Notes: generated by a model not told the origin, from the letters alone. Shown: positions 33,097 through 41,652, counted from the stretch's first letter. The stretch: 49,415 nt of DNA from CAYGLV01 sp964351025 (GCA_964351025.1 CAYGLV010000012.1:1-49415); one strand, 5' to 3'. Numbers and translations are program-made.

Positions 33097-33863
33097 GGCG
33101 TGAGCGCGGCGTCGAGCGCCGGACGGAACACGCTCACGTCGAGCGAGCTGAGCTCGAGCTGGTGGGGCGGGACGCCCTCTCGCACGACGAAGAACGTCGG
33201 TGTCCCTCGGACACCGTCGTTTATGCCCTGCGTCTCGGCCTTTGCGAGCAACTCGTCGACCGTGGCCGTATCCGTCCCGGCGAGCATCTGCTCGACGTCG
33301 AGACCGGGCACCGCTGCGCCGATCTGCCGGACGAGGGAGTCGGTCACCCAGCCCTTGTTCTCCTCGCCCTGATTCGCGAAGAGGAGCTCGAGCACCGTCC
33401 ATGCCTTGTCCTGCTCCGCCGCGGAGAGAACGATGCGGAGGGCCTTTTCTGAGTCAGGGCCGAGGAAGTAGAGGCCGCGGAACTCGAGCTTCACCTTGCC
33501 GGACCGCACGTACTCGTCGAGCAGCGCCGGGAGAGAGCCGTTGGAAAACTCGCCGCAGAATGGACACTGGATGTCCGCGTACTCGACCATCGTCACGGGA
33601 GCCGAAGGCGAGCCGAGGACGAGCCCAGCCTGTGGGATCCCGTCGAACAGCTTCGGGTCGCCGAGCAGCGCCGACGCTTCGCCGGTCGTGACGAGCGGCG
33701 GCTCCGGGGTCTTGTCGCCGCCGCCGGCCAGGCTGATGATGATCAGCACGGCAGCGATCACGGCTGCGCCGCCGCCGGCGAGAGCGAGCATGAGCGTCCG
33801 GGAGGGCCCGACGTGTTGCGGGGCGCCCGAAGGGGCCTTCACCCGTGGCTTACGCTTGCCCAT
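33093..33863 (-). CDS. Membrane-anchored DsbA-like thiol oxidase
   Basis: 256 residues. A basic N-terminus is followed by one membrane helix (TLMLALAGGGAAVIAAVLII, about 23-42), then an extracytoplasmic thioredoxin-fold domain with active site CPFC in VEYADIQCPFCGEFSNG and the cis-proline loop in VRGTPTFFVVREG. It forms disulfides in secreted proteins and should be recycled by the VKOR protein encoded next. ATG 33863 is the start. It is divergent from the histidine kinase gene. Confidence 0.9.
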   Translation of the reverse strand: MGKRKPRVKAPSGAPQHVGPSRTLMLALAGGGAAVIAAVLIIISLAGGGDKTPEPPLVTTGEASALLGDPKLFDGIPQAGLVLGSPSAPVTMVEYADIQCPFCGEFSNGSLPALLDEYVRSGKVKLEFRGLYFLGPDSEKALRIVLSAAEQDKAWTVLELLFANQGEENKGWVTDSLVRQIGAAVPGLDVEQMLAGTDTATVDELLAKAETQGINDGVRGTPTFFVVREGVPPHQLELSSLDVSVFRPALDAALTP

Positions 33864-33922
33864 GGGAGCGCAGTTTGACCGAAAGCCGCCGCCTCCTGCA
33901 TCGGCACCGACGCGGACAGCCG

Positions 33923-33939
33923 CTGCGGGAAACTCCGGA
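33923..33939. promoter_or_regulatory. Weak copy of the CTGCGG inverted repeat before the sensor kinase gene
   Basis: CTGCGG-GAAAC-TCCGGA. The left arm matches the motif exactly and the spacer has the AAA core, but the right arm does not pair well. It overlaps the first possible ATG of the kinase gene and is 35 bases upstream of the second (33975). Confidence 0.35.
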
Positions 33940-35615
33940 TGAGACACAATGTGGCCGGCGACGAGTCGCCGCGTATGGCGGGCAACGATCACCAGAGACT
34001 CCAGGAGCGGCAACGGGCACTCATCGAGGCCGGAATCGCCCTTTCCTCGGAGCGGTCGCTCGATGCCCTGCTCCAAAGGCTCGTCGAGACGGCCGCCGCT
34101 TTGACGGGTGCCCGGTATGCCGCGCTCGGCGTCCTCGATCCGAGCGGTGCCACGCTCGAGCGGTTCATGACGCACGGCATCGGTGAGGAAACCCACGAGC
34201 AGATCGGCATGCTGCCCCGAGGCCGCGGGATCCTCGGCGTTCTCATTCGCGAGGCGAAGCCATTGCGGATCGGCGATCTCATGTCGGATCCGCGGGCCGT
34301 CGGCTTCCCGCCGAACCACCCGCCGATGCACAGCTTCCTCGGTGTGCCGATTCTCCTGCGCGGCGTGGCGTACGGGAACCTCTACTTGACCGAGAAGGAG
34401 GGCACGGTCGAGTTCACCGACGAGGACGAGGAGGTTGCGACGCTGCTTGCTTCCCAGGCAGCCGTCGCAATCGAGAACGCCCGCCTCTACGAGTCGACGA
34501 CGCGCTGGGTGCGGCAGCTCGAGTCGTTGAACGAGGTTTCGACGGCGCTCGTGGGCGAGTTCGAGCTGCCCCGTCTGCTCGGGATCGTTTGCCAGCGCCT
34601 GCGCGAGCTGCTCGGCGCGCGGGTCGTGTGCGTCGCATTGCCGGACCCCGATGACGTGCTGCGCATTGCCGCCTCCGACGGGATGGACCTCGACGGGTTG
34701 CGGCTCCCTCGCAATTCGAAGACCTTCCGGATCCTGAGCCGCAAGCGCAGCGAGCGCGTCGACTCCGTGATCGACGATGCGGAAGTCGATCAGGAGTTTG
34801 CCCGGATCTTCGGGGCTCGCGCGCAGGTCTGGGTGCCGTTGCTCGTTCGCGAGCGGGCAATCGGCGTCGTGCTTGCGATCGACAAGGCGGGGGCCGACCC
34901 GCGCTTCACCGAGGATGACCTGCGCCTGGCCGAGAGCTTCGCGCAGCGAGCCTCCGTCGCCGTGGATCTCTCGGAGCGCGTGGCTCGCGACGCGCTCCGC
35001 CGCGTCGTTGCCGCGCAGGAGCTCGAGCGGCGGCGCCTCGCCCGGGAGCTCCACGACGAGACGGGGCAGGCGCTGACGTCGATCCTGCTCGGGCTGAAGT
35101 CGTTGGAGGATGTCGACGACCCGGCTGCCGTCGCCGTTGCGGCCGGCGACCTACGGGAGCTCGTAGTCGCCACACTCCAGGACGTCCGTCGGCTCGCCGT
35201 CGAGCTGCGGCCGAAGGCGCTCGACGACTTCGGGCTCGTGCCGGCGCTCAGGCGTCTGGCGGAGAACTTTTCGGATCAGACGCGGATCGCCGTGGATGTC
35301 GAGGCGCGGCTCCCGGAAGAGCGCCTGGCGCCCGAGATCGAGACCGCCGTCTACCGTATCGTGCAGGAGGCGCTCACCAATGTCGTGAAGCACGCACGTG
35401 CGCGCAACGTCAGCATCCTCCTCAGCAGGAAGAATGGGAGCGTGTCGGTCATGATCGAGGACGACGGCCAGGGGTTCGACCCGGCGCGGGGGCGCGCTGA
35501 CGGGCTTGGCCTGCTCGGGATGCGCGAGCGCGCCGCGCTGCTCGGCGGGACGCTTTCGATCGAATCGTCGGACGGCGCCGGCACGACGCTCGTCGTGGAC
35601 GTCCCGGTCCCGTGA
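33939..35615 (+). CDS. GAF-GAF sensor histidine kinase, DosS/DevS-like
   Basis: 558 residues; ATG 33975 is an alternative start. GAF-A spans about 40-185, GAF-B about 200-345, HisKA_3 about 355-425 with phospho-accepting His372 in LARELHDETGQ, and HATPase about 440-558 (EALTNVVKHARARN, DDGQGFD, GLGLLGMRERA). GAF-A contains GFPPNHPPMHSFLGVP. In mycobacterial DosS the same segment reads FPPYHPPM and its His149 is the haem iron ligand, so His127 here is a predicted haem ligand. The flanking GRGILGVLIREAKPLRI and GNLYLTEKEG also match DosS. It would sense O2, NO, CO or redox state. The stop overlaps GTG of the response regulator. Confidence 0.9.
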   Translation: MRHNVAGDESPRMAGNDHQRLQERQRALIEAGIALSSERSLDALLQRLVETAAALTGARYAALGVLDPSGATLERFMTHGIGEETHEQIGMLPRGRGILGVLIREAKPLRIGDLMSDPRAVGFPPNHPPMHSFLGVPILLRGVAYGNLYLTEKEGTVEFTDEDEEVATLLASQAAVAIENARLYESTTRWVRQLESLNEVSTALVGEFELPRLLGIVCQRLRELLGARVVCVALPDPDDVLRIAASDGMDLDGLRLPRNSKTFRILSRKRSERVDSVIDDAEVDQEFARIFGARAQVWVPLLVRERAIGVVLAIDKAGADPRFTEDDLRLAESFAQRASVAVDLSERVARDALRRVVAAQELERRRLARELHDETGQALTSILLGLKSLEDVDDPAAVAVAAGDLRELVVATLQDVRRLAVELRPKALDDFGLVPALRRLAENFSDQTRIAVDVEARLPEERLAPEIETAVYRIVQEALTNVVKHARARNVSILLSRKNGSVSVMIEDDGQGFDPARGRADGLGLLGMRERAALLGGTLSIESSDGAGTTLVVDVPVP

Positions 35616-36256
35616 GCATTCGCGTTCTCATCGTCGACGACCACGCGGTCGTGAGGTCGGGGCTGAAGCTGCTTCTGGAGGCGGAGGCCGACATCACCGT
35701 TGTGGGCGAGGCTGGGAGCGCGGACGAGGGCGTGCGCGCCGCGCGGCTCGAGAAGCCGGACGTGGTGCTGCTCGACGTCGTCATGCCGGGGCGAAGCGGG
35801 ATCGAGGCGACGCCCGAGCTGCTCAAGGCTGCCCCGACTGCGAGGGTGCTCGTCCTCTCGATGCAGGACGACCCGAGCTATGTTCGCGAGGCGTTCGCCG
35901 CGGGTGCCAGAGGCTACGTGCTGAAGGAGGCTGCGGACGTCGAGCTCGTCCAGGCTGTGCGCGAGGTCGCGGGAGGCGCTCGCTACGTCCATCCGGCTCT
36001 TGGCGCACGTCTTGCTGCGGCGGAGGTGGACGCTGCTTCGCGGGCGGCCGCCGACCCGCTCTCCGATCGGGAACGCGAGGTGCTTCGCCTCCTCGCGTTG
36101 GGGCATACGAACCAGGAGATCGCGAAGATGCTGTTTATCTCGGTTCGCACGGCCGAGACCCACCGGGCGCACATCATGCAGAAGCTGGGCCTTCAGACCC
36201 GCGCCGAGCTGGTCCGCTACGCGCTCGCCAACGGGTTGCTCGAGAGCGACTCGTAG
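35612..36256 (+). CDS. NarL/FixJ-family response regulator, DosR-like partner
   Basis: 214 residues. The receiver domain spans about 3-120, with IVDDHAVVRSG, phospho-acceptor Asp55 in VVLLDVVMPGRSGIE, the Ser/Thr and Lys switch residues in VLVLSMQD and YVLKEAAD. A LuxR-type helix-turn-helix spans about 149-205: LSDREREVLRLLALGHTNQE, then ISVRTAETHRAHIMQKLGL. GTG 35612 overlaps the kinase stop, so the pair should be made together. It is the best candidate to bind the CTGCGG inverted repeats found in this region. It converges on the nitrite reductase-like gene. Confidence 0.92.
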   Translation: MSIRVLIVDDHAVVRSGLKLLLEAEADITVVGEAGSADEGVRAARLEKPDVVLLDVVMPGRSGIEATPELLKAAPTARVLVLSMQDDPSYVREAFAAGARGYVLKEAADVELVQAVREVAGGARYVHPALGARLAAAEVDAASRAAADPLSDREREVLRLLALGHTNQEIAKMLFISVRTAETHRAHIMQKLGLQTRAELVRYALANGLLESDS

Positions 36257-36292
36257 GCGAACCGGCTGCCGGATCGCCGGATCGGCTCTCCG

Positions 36293-37387
36293 TCAGGGTG
36301 AGGCGGTTCCCTTCGGAGTGCCCACCTTGAGCAGCCCGACCTGCCCGAGGTCGACCGAGGCGAACGAATGGCTGACGACGGGGTAGAGGCCGGGGTCGTC
36401 GATCTTGACGTCGAACACGGCACCGCCGCCTGCGGGCACGCTCACTGTCTGGACACCTTGCTGGTACTGGGTCATGTCCTGGTTGACCCAGGCGCGGTCG
36501 AAGATCGTGCCGACGACGTGGAAGTCGGTGTCGAGGCTCGGTCCGGCGGCGACGACGTAGAAGCGGACGGTCTCGCCCGGGTCGGCCGTCAGCGGGTGCG
36601 TGACGTACTGCGCCGCGTAGCCGTTCCAGGTGACCCAGTCGGGCTGCATCGCGTGCGCCTTCGCCACGTCGAGTGAGGCAGCGGTGTCGGTGCCGGGGCC
36701 GTTCAGGTACCACTCGCTCGAGACGAGCACGTATTCGCGGTCGGCCTTCGGCAGCGGTGTGGCCGGATCCACGACGATCGCCCCGTACATGCCGTTGGCG
36801 ATGTGCGCGAGCACGGGCTTGGTGCCGCAGTGGTACATGAAGACGCCGGGATCGTCCGCCTTGAAGCGGAATGTGAAGGACTTGCCCGGTGCGACGTCGA
36901 TGAACGCCTCGTTCGGCCCGATGCGCGCCGCATGGAAGTCGATCGAGTGCGGGATCGCGCCGCCGTTGGTCAGCTTCATCTCGATCGTCTGTCCCTGACG
37001 GGCATGGACGATCGGTCCGGGGGCGCCGCCCTCGAAGCCCCAGGCGTTGTACTTCACCCCGGGCGCGATCTCGATCGTGACGTCCTTCAGGACCATGTGC
37101 ACTTTCACGACGTCGCCTGCGGGGACGGGAGGAAGCTCTGCGGCGTAGGGCGCGCGCGCGGCGGCGAGCTTGTCCGCGTCAGGGACGCTGGCGCCGGCGT
37201 AGCTCTGGATTCCGCGCGTCTCGGTGTCGGCTGTCGTCGAGGCGTTCCCGTTCGCCCCCGCCGCGGCCTGGGCCTCGGCGGTCGGACCGTTGTCCGAGAA
37301 CGCGCGTTCCGCGGCCACGATGCTCGCCGAGAAGGCCAGCAGTCCTGCCACTGCCAGTGCACCCGCCGTCAGCGTCGTCGCCTTCAC
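36293..37387 (-). CDS. nirK: Copper nitrite reductase-like two-domain multicopper oxidase
   Basis: 364 residues, exported: MKATTLTAGALAVAGLLAFS begins an N-terminal signal or anchor. Two cupredoxin domains follow. Type 1 and type 2 copper ligands of NirK can all be placed: IPHSIDFHAA (His, Asp, His), VFMYHCGTKPVLAHIANGMYG (His, Cys, His, Met), TDFHVVGTIFD (catalytic His) and VVSHSFASVD (last type 2 His). It would reduce nitrite to NO outside the membrane. Relatives with other roles exist, so the activity is probable, not certain. GTG 37387 has AGGGGG 6 bases upstream. A perfect CTGCGG inverted repeat lies 85 bases before the start. Confidence 0.8.
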   Translation of the reverse strand: MKATTLTAGALAVAGLLAFSASIVAAERAFSDNGPTAEAQAAAGANGNASTTADTETRGIQSYAGASVPDADKLAAARAPYAAELPPVPAGDVVKVHMVLKDVTIEIAPGVKYNAWGFEGGAPGPIVHARQGQTIEMKLTNGGAIPHSIDFHAARIGPNEAFIDVAPGKSFTFRFKADDPGVFMYHCGTKPVLAHIANGMYGAIVVDPATPLPKADREYVLVSSEWYLNGPGTDTAASLDVAKAHAMQPDWVTWNGYAAQYVTHPLTADPGETVRFYVVAAGPSLDTDFHVVGTIFDRAWVNQDMTQYQQGVQTVSVPAGGGAVFDVKIDDPGLYPVVSHSFASVDLGQVGLLKVGTPKGTASP

Positions 37388-37471
37388 TGGATCCCCCTTG
37401 ATCAGAATTGACTACAGACCGACGGTAGGCGGATCGGGGGAGACGTCGAATCGGGGAGAGGTCGCAGAGCG

Positions 37472-37488
37472 CTGCGGATTTCCCGCAG
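37472..37488. promoter_or_regulatory. Perfect inverted repeat CTGCGG-ATTTC-CCGCAG before the nirK-like gene
   Basis: Two 6-bp arms pair completely around a 5-bp AT-rich spacer. It lies 85-101 bases upstream of GTG 37387 and is a candidate operator for the response regulator at 35612. Confidence 0.55.
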
Positions 37489-37512
37489 ACCTCAGCGGTG
37501 CGCGCCGCGGAG

Positions 37513-38382
37513 CTACGGAGCGAGCTCGAGCGGGATCTCGACGATGTCCTGCCTCGAGCCGTCCTTCGCCGAGTGCGTGAAGACGGTCAGCACGAGTCGG
37601 CCGGCCGCGGCGGGCGCGAGCGGGAGCTCCGCATCGAAGGTGCCCCGCTCGCCTGTTCCGGACGTTGCAGTGACGATCCGTTCCGCGAGCACGTTCCCGG
37701 CGCTGTCGGCGATCTCGGCGCTGAGCGTCGCCTCGAAGACGTTGGCGCTCCCCCGGATCCGGAGCGGGCTCGTGATGCGCGCGAACGGCGCGGGCGACTC
37801 GACGAGGATCGCGGGCGCCTGCCCTTCGAACTCCCCGCGCCCGGCGGGCGGGTCCACGACGACCCCTTCGCCGCCGATCGCCGCCGCCGGCTCGCCGTCG
37901 AGTGCGAACCGCACGCGTTCGACGCTTGAGAACTGGGTGAGCGTGAAGACGACCTGAGCCACGCGCAGCAGCATCGAGGTGCTGCCGCCACCGGACTCGA
38001 ACTCGTGCGAGAGGTTCACGGTCGCGACGCCGCCGGCGATCGAGAGGCCAAGCAGCCGTGTTCCGGCCGGGATCGCGCTGCTGAGCCCGGCGTCGCCGCG
38101 CTCGGCTCCATCTGGACCTGCGAGCAACGCCGCGAGCGCCGCGGCGCCCACGGCCTCGGTCTTCGGCACGGAGCGGGACGCAACACCGAGGCGCTCGCCT
38201 CGCGTGAAGTAGACGAGGAACGACGTCTGCGCCGCCGGCGCCGGCACGGTGATGTCGGCGCCGGCGGTGGTCACCCGCGAGGCGGTCTCCGTCACGGCCG
38301 GCACCGTGTCGTAGGCGTTCTCGCCGCCGCACCCGGTGGCGAGCAGGACGAGCGTGACGGCAAGGCAGGCGGCGAGCTTCAC
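37513..38382 (-). CDS. GerMN-domain lipoprotein with C-terminal Gmad2 domain
   Basis: 289 residues. The lipoprotein signal is VKLAACLAVTLVLLATGCGG, with a lipobox LATGC. A GerMN domain is about 50-180 (TSFLVYFTRGERLGV, IPAGTRLLGLSIAGGVATVN, SSVERVRFALDGE), followed by a Gmad2 immunoglobulin-like domain of about 190-289 (ITSPLRIRGSANVFEATLSA). The family is named from Bacillus spore germination but is widespread as an envelope lipoprotein in actinobacteria that do not make endospores. GTG 38382 is the start because it begins the signal peptide. Confidence 0.88.
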   Translation of the reverse strand: MKLAACLAVTLVLLATGCGGENAYDTVPAVTETASRVTTAGADITVPAPAAQTSFLVYFTRGERLGVASRSVPKTEAVGAAALAALLAGPDGAERGDAGLSSAIPAGTRLLGLSIAGGVATVNLSHEFESGGGSTSMLLRVAQVVFTLTQFSSVERVRFALDGEPAAAIGGEGVVVDPPAGRGEFEGQAPAILVESPAPFARITSPLRIRGSANVFEATLSAEIADSAGNVLAERIVTATSGTGERGTFDAELPLAPAAAGRLVLTVFTHSAKDGSRQDIVEIPLELAP

Positions 38383-38413
38383 TCGGCCACCTTCATAGCA
38401 GCCGGGGCCGCGC

Positions 38414-39001
38414 TCACGCACGGTGCGGCCGGTCGCTCGCTCTGTCGCGCAGGCCGTCGTGGATGCGGATGAGCGCCGAGTGCAGCTCTCCGGTCGGAGC
38501 GACAGGGTTGAACAGCGGGCTTCCACGGACGTCGTTCAGCAGCGTGTGGAGGGCAACGGCGCTCAACGGCGCGACCTTGGTCCCAGGGTCCATGAGATCG
38601 TCTGCCAGCTCCAGCAATTCGGCCCGGTGCGCGGCGATCTCGTGCTCGATGCGACTGTCAGGGGGAGGCAGGGCGACGACCTCGCGCAGCAGTGCGGCCA
38701 TCTGCTCGCGGCTCTTCCGGGACGTGAGCGCCACTGCATACCGGCGCACCTCGGGAAGCTCGTAGGCGTCCGGCTGGGCTGCGAGCTGCGCGACCAGCTC
38801 GTGTCGGCGCGCCGCGGCGGAGAGGGCGAGCACGCCCTCGACGAGCCCGCCGAGCGTAAGCCCCGCGGCGAGCGCACTGCTCCAGTGCTGAGCGATGGGA
38901 GCGGCGGCGAGCGAGGCGAGCGCGAGCCCCGCAGTCCACCGGGTGCGGGAGCTCAGCTCTCGCACCTCGACTGCGAACGCGTCGAGCCTGCGCGCGATCA
39001 T
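38414..39001 (-). CDS. Membrane protein of unknown function
   Basis: 195 residues. Two hydrophobic segments near the N-terminus (TAGLALASLAAAPIAQHW and ALAAGLTLGGLVEGVLALSA, about 23-60) are followed by a soluble helical region with many charged residues. The C-terminus ends SGDRPHRA-like basic (DRASDRPHRA). No family is recognised. It lies between the GerMN lipoprotein gene and a universal stress protein gene on the same strand, with a 15-base gap to the stress gene, so it may be in the same transcript. Confidence 0.65.
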   Translation of the reverse strand: MIARRLDAFAVEVRELSSRTRWTAGLALASLAAAPIAQHWSSALAAGLTLGGLVEGVLALSAAARRHELVAQLAAQPDAYELPEVRRYAVALTSRKSREQMAALLREVVALPPPDSRIEHEIAAHRAELLELADDLMDPGTKVAPLSAVALHTLLNDVRGSPLFNPVAPTGELHSALIRIHDGLRDRASDRPHRA

Positions 39002-39016
39002 GGCTGTCCCGGAGCG

Positions 39017-39490
39017 CTACTCGGGCGCGTCCGCCGGGGTCTCCTGCGCCTCGTCCGGCGCGCGTACGACGACGACCGGGCAGGTTGCCCGCTGCAGCAC
39101 AGCTGACGAGACGCTGCCGAGCAGGACGGTCAGCATGACGCCGTGCCCGTGGGAGCCGATCACCAGCAGCGTCGCGTGCTCTGCCTCGGCGAGCCGGCAG
39201 ATCTCGGTCGCGGGGTCACCGCTACGGAGGACCGTCTCGACCTCCAGCCCGGCACGCTCTGCGGCCGCCTTGGCTTCGGCGAGCGTCAGCTCGGCGTGCT
39301 CTGATTCCGCCGCGACGAGCTCGGAAGCAACGGGGAGACCGGTGTACGGGAGTCCGAAATCGCCCTGGAGCGGGCGCCAGATCGTGACGATCAGCAGCCG
39401 GCGAGCGAGCGCTCGCGCGAGGTCGATTGCCTCGGCGAGGGCCTGCGATCCGGCCCGGGAGCCGTCGGTGGCGACGACGATCGTGTCCAT
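39017..39490 (-). CDS. Universal stress protein (UspA family), ATP-binding type
   Basis: 157 residues. It starts MDTIVVATDGSRAGSQALAE and has the ATP-binding signature G-x2-G-x9-G-S in VIGSHGHGVMLTVLLGSVSS, then TCPVVVVRAPDE. A strong ribosome site GGAGG lies 5 bases before ATG 39490, unlike the leaderless genes of the first 20 kb. A perfect CTGCGG inverted repeat lies 71 bases upstream. In Mycobacterium tuberculosis several Usp genes belong to the DosR regulon, and the nearby DosS/DosR-like pair suggests the same here. Confidence 0.92.
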   Translation of the reverse strand: MDTIVVATDGSRAGSQALAEAIDLARALARRLLIVTIWRPLQGDFGLPYTGLPVASELVAAESEHAELTLAEAKAAAERAGLEVETVLRSGDPATEICRLAEAEHATLLVIGSHGHGVMLTVLLGSVSSAVLQRATCPVVVVRAPDEAQETPADAPE

Positions 39491-39560
39491 GGTCACCTCC
39501 CTCGTGCTTCAAGTGTCGGGTCTCCGCCGAGCCGTGCCATCGGGGCGTCGCCTCTCCCTG

Positions 39561-39577
39561 CTGCGGCTTTTCCGCAG
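39561..39577. promoter_or_regulatory. Perfect inverted repeat CTGCGG-CTTTT-CCGCAG between divergent genes
   Basis: Perfect 6-bp arms around CTTTT. It lies 71 bases from the Usp start on the minus strand and 60 bases from ATG 39637 on the plus strand, so it could control both. Confidence 0.55.
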
Positions 39578-39636
39578 GCGCAATCGTGCGGCGTACCGAT
39601 GCCGATGACCCGGTCGCGTCCCACGATGAAGCAACC

Positions 39637-39957
39637 ATGGCGCCGACCTACGCAGTCATCTGGCAGGAGCCGGGCTTCCCGCCGTACGCGGGTAAGCTCG
39701 TCGTCGGCCGGCAGCAGCTCAGCCTCGAGGGCTCGGCGGCCGGTGCGCGCCAGTCACTTCACCGCGTGCTCTACGACGAGATCGCGCGCGTTCGGGTGGG
39801 TCGCGCCCCGGAGGAGCGTCTCGACGGCCGTAGCGCCGTTGTCCTCGAGCGGCGGCAGGGCGGTCCACTCCGGATCGCGACGGTCAACGGCATCGGGGAG
39901 ACGAGCGAGCTCGCCGACAAGATCGCCGAGCGCGTTCCCGGAGGTTTTACCGAGTGA
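39637..39957 (+). CDS. Small protein of unknown function
   Basis: 106 residues, predicted to be mainly beta with a C-terminal helix: YAVIWQEPGFPPYAGKLVVG, VLYDEIARVRVGRAPEERLD, then LADKIAERVPGGF. No signal peptide or membrane segment. The pattern (charged strand, DE-x-A-R-V-R-V) is like small PH-like domain proteins, which is only a resemblance. Its stop overlaps GTG of the next gene (GTGA). It is divergent from a Usp gene and shares the intergenic CTGCGG inverted repeat with it. Confidence 0.65.
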   Translation: MAPTYAVIWQEPGFPPYAGKLVVGRQQLSLEGSAAGARQSLHRVLYDEIARVRVGRAPEERLDGRSAVVLERRQGGPLRIATVNGIGETSELADKIAERVPGGFTE

Positions 39958-40256
39958 GCCTCGTCGCCGTGGTGGCGCCCCTCAAGTACGGGGCCTACCA
40001 GGACGCCAAACGGTTGATCGAGAGCGGCCCGCCCTTCGACCCTGCCGGAACACCGCTCATCCGGCACGAGGTCTTTCTCTCCGATACCGAGGTGGTCTTC
40101 ATCTTCGAGGGGCCAGACGTGAGCGACGCGGTCGCGCAGCTTGCCGTCGATCCGTCCGTCTGGAGGGCCGCCGGCGAATGGGCCGACGTGCTCGCGGGCA
40201 AGCCGCGCATCGCTGACGAGTCGTACCGCTGGTTGCGCGCTGAGCGCGACGTCTAG
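39954..40256 (+). CDS. Small protein of unknown function
   Basis: 100 residues starting MSLVAVVAPLKYGAYQDAKR. The alternation of strand, helix, strand (EVFLSDTEVVFIFEGPDVSD) suggests a dimeric alpha-beta barrel-like fold. No family can be assigned with confidence. It is coupled by GTGA to the gene at 39637. Its stop overlaps the convergent XRE-TPR regulator gene by 4 bases. Confidence 0.65.
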   Translation: MSLVAVVAPLKYGAYQDAKRLIESGPPFDPAGTPLIRHEVFLSDTEVVFIFEGPDVSDAVAQLAVDPSVWRAAGEWADVLAGKPRIADESYRWLRAERDV

Positions 40257-41545
40257 GCGAGCTTGGCGACCCTTGTCTGAGCCTGCACGGCCTGTTTGAG
40301 CACGGTCAGTGCCTCATCTGTCCGCCCTTCGGCTTCCAGCAGCTCTGCAAGCCGGGAGAGGGTGTCGAGACGGTAGGGATTGGGTGCGGTCTCGAGCAGC
40401 TCCGCGGCGCGCCCGTAGAGCTCGATCGCCCGGAACCGTTCGCCGGTCGCGGCGAAGACGTCGGCGGCGAGGCTGTAGCACCGGCCGGCGCCGACGGCGT
40501 CCTGCTCGGGGATCGTCTCTGTGGCCCTGGTCGCGAGTGCCGTGGCCTCGGCCGTGCGCCCGAGCCGCTCGAGCGCACGGGCGCGCTCGAGCTGGAAGAG
40601 GGTCTTCTGCAACGCGTCGCCCGCCTGCGCGGCCAGCGGAGCGCCGGCGTCGAGTAGCGCGAGCGCGCCGTCGGCGTCGCCGCGCTCGAGCGCGGCGCCT
40701 GCCAGGAGCTCGTGCGCTCGAGCCCCGTGGCGGGCGTGATCGACCGTGTCGAGCGTCGCCAGGGCGCGCCGGGCGTAGCGGGCTGCCGCATCGTGGCGGC
40801 CCGTGTCGGCCTGCTGCTGGGCCTGCGCCCAGTAGAGCCGCGCGCGCGCCGCCGGGTCGCCCAGCTCGGCAGACGGTGCCAGGGCGCCGCGAAGCAGGGC
40901 CTCCGCGCGGTCGAGAGCGCCCGCTGCGGCCAGGGTGTCGGCGAGCAGCACGGCGAAGCGCGCCTGCTCGAACCCGTCGCCCAGGGCGCGCGCGGCCGCG
41001 AGGGCAGGCTCATAGACCGAGATCGCCGACTCGAGCTCGCCGAGGCCGGCGTACGCCGCGCCGAGCCATTCGAGCACGTGCGGATGTTCGGCAGCTGCGG
41101 CGCCGAGTAAGCGCCGCGCCTCTTCGAGTTGCTGGGCGGCGTCTTCCACTCTCCCCTCGTCGAGCGCGAGCTTGCCGAGGCCGGCGAGCGCCCGGCCGCG
41201 CTCGTGGCGGGTTGCGAGGCCGTCGAGCACGTCCTCGAAGAGCCGGCTCGCGGTGTCTGTCACGCCGAAGCGAAGTGCGGCCTCGCCGAGGAGCAGCGCG
41301 TCGCGGGGTGCGCTCTCGGCCCCGCGGGCGAGGTGTTCCTCGCTGACACTCAGCAGGCGTCCGAGCTCGCGCAGGAGCTGAAGTGACGGAATCCGCTCGC
41401 CGCGCTCGATCCGAGAGATGTAGGCCGCGCTGCAGCCGGGGAACGCCAGGTCGCGCTGGCTCATCCCGGCCGTTTCCCGGGCCGCTCGGAGGCGGGCACC
41501 GACGGCGAGGGCGCCGTCGACGTGCTTCAACTTCTGGCGATCCAT
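40253..41545 (-). CDS. XRE-family transcriptional regulator with TPR-repeat C-terminus
   Basis: 430 residues. The helix-turn-helix is at about 14-70 (VGARLRAARETAGMSQRDLA, then CSAAYISRIERGERIPS). The rest, about 85-425, is a run of alanine-rich TPR-like helices such as HERGRALAGLGKLALDEGRV and LYWAQAQQQADTGRHDAAARYARRAL (read as two repeats). This layout is common in actinobacterial peptide- or stress-responsive regulators. AAAGG lies 6 bases before ATG 41545. No target can be named. It is separated from the CBS gene by a clear terminator. Confidence 0.85.
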   Translation of the reverse strand: MDRQKLKHVDGALAVGARLRAARETAGMSQRDLAFPGCSAAYISRIERGERIPSLQLLRELGRLLSVSEEHLARGAESAPRDALLLGEAALRFGVTDTASRLFEDVLDGLATRHERGRALAGLGKLALDEGRVEDAAQQLEEARRLLGAAAAEHPHVLEWLGAAYAGLGELESAISVYEPALAAARALGDGFEQARFAVLLADTLAAAGALDRAEALLRGALAPSAELGDPAARARLYWAQAQQQADTGRHDAAARYARRALATLDTVDHARHGARAHELLAGAALERGDADGALALLDAGAPLAAQAGDALQKTLFQLERARALERLGRTAEATALATRATETIPEQDAVGAGRCYSLAADVFAATGERFRAIELYGRAAELLETAPNPYRLDTLSRLAELLEAEGRTDEALTVLKQAVQAQTRVAKLA

Positions 41546-41652
41546 GTGTACCTTTCGTAACTGATACGGGGCCGCGGCTCTTTCAAGCGCTCAGAAGGAA
41601 GCATACGATCCCCTCTCGTCTACGACAAGCGGGGACGTTGGAGGAAACAGGA

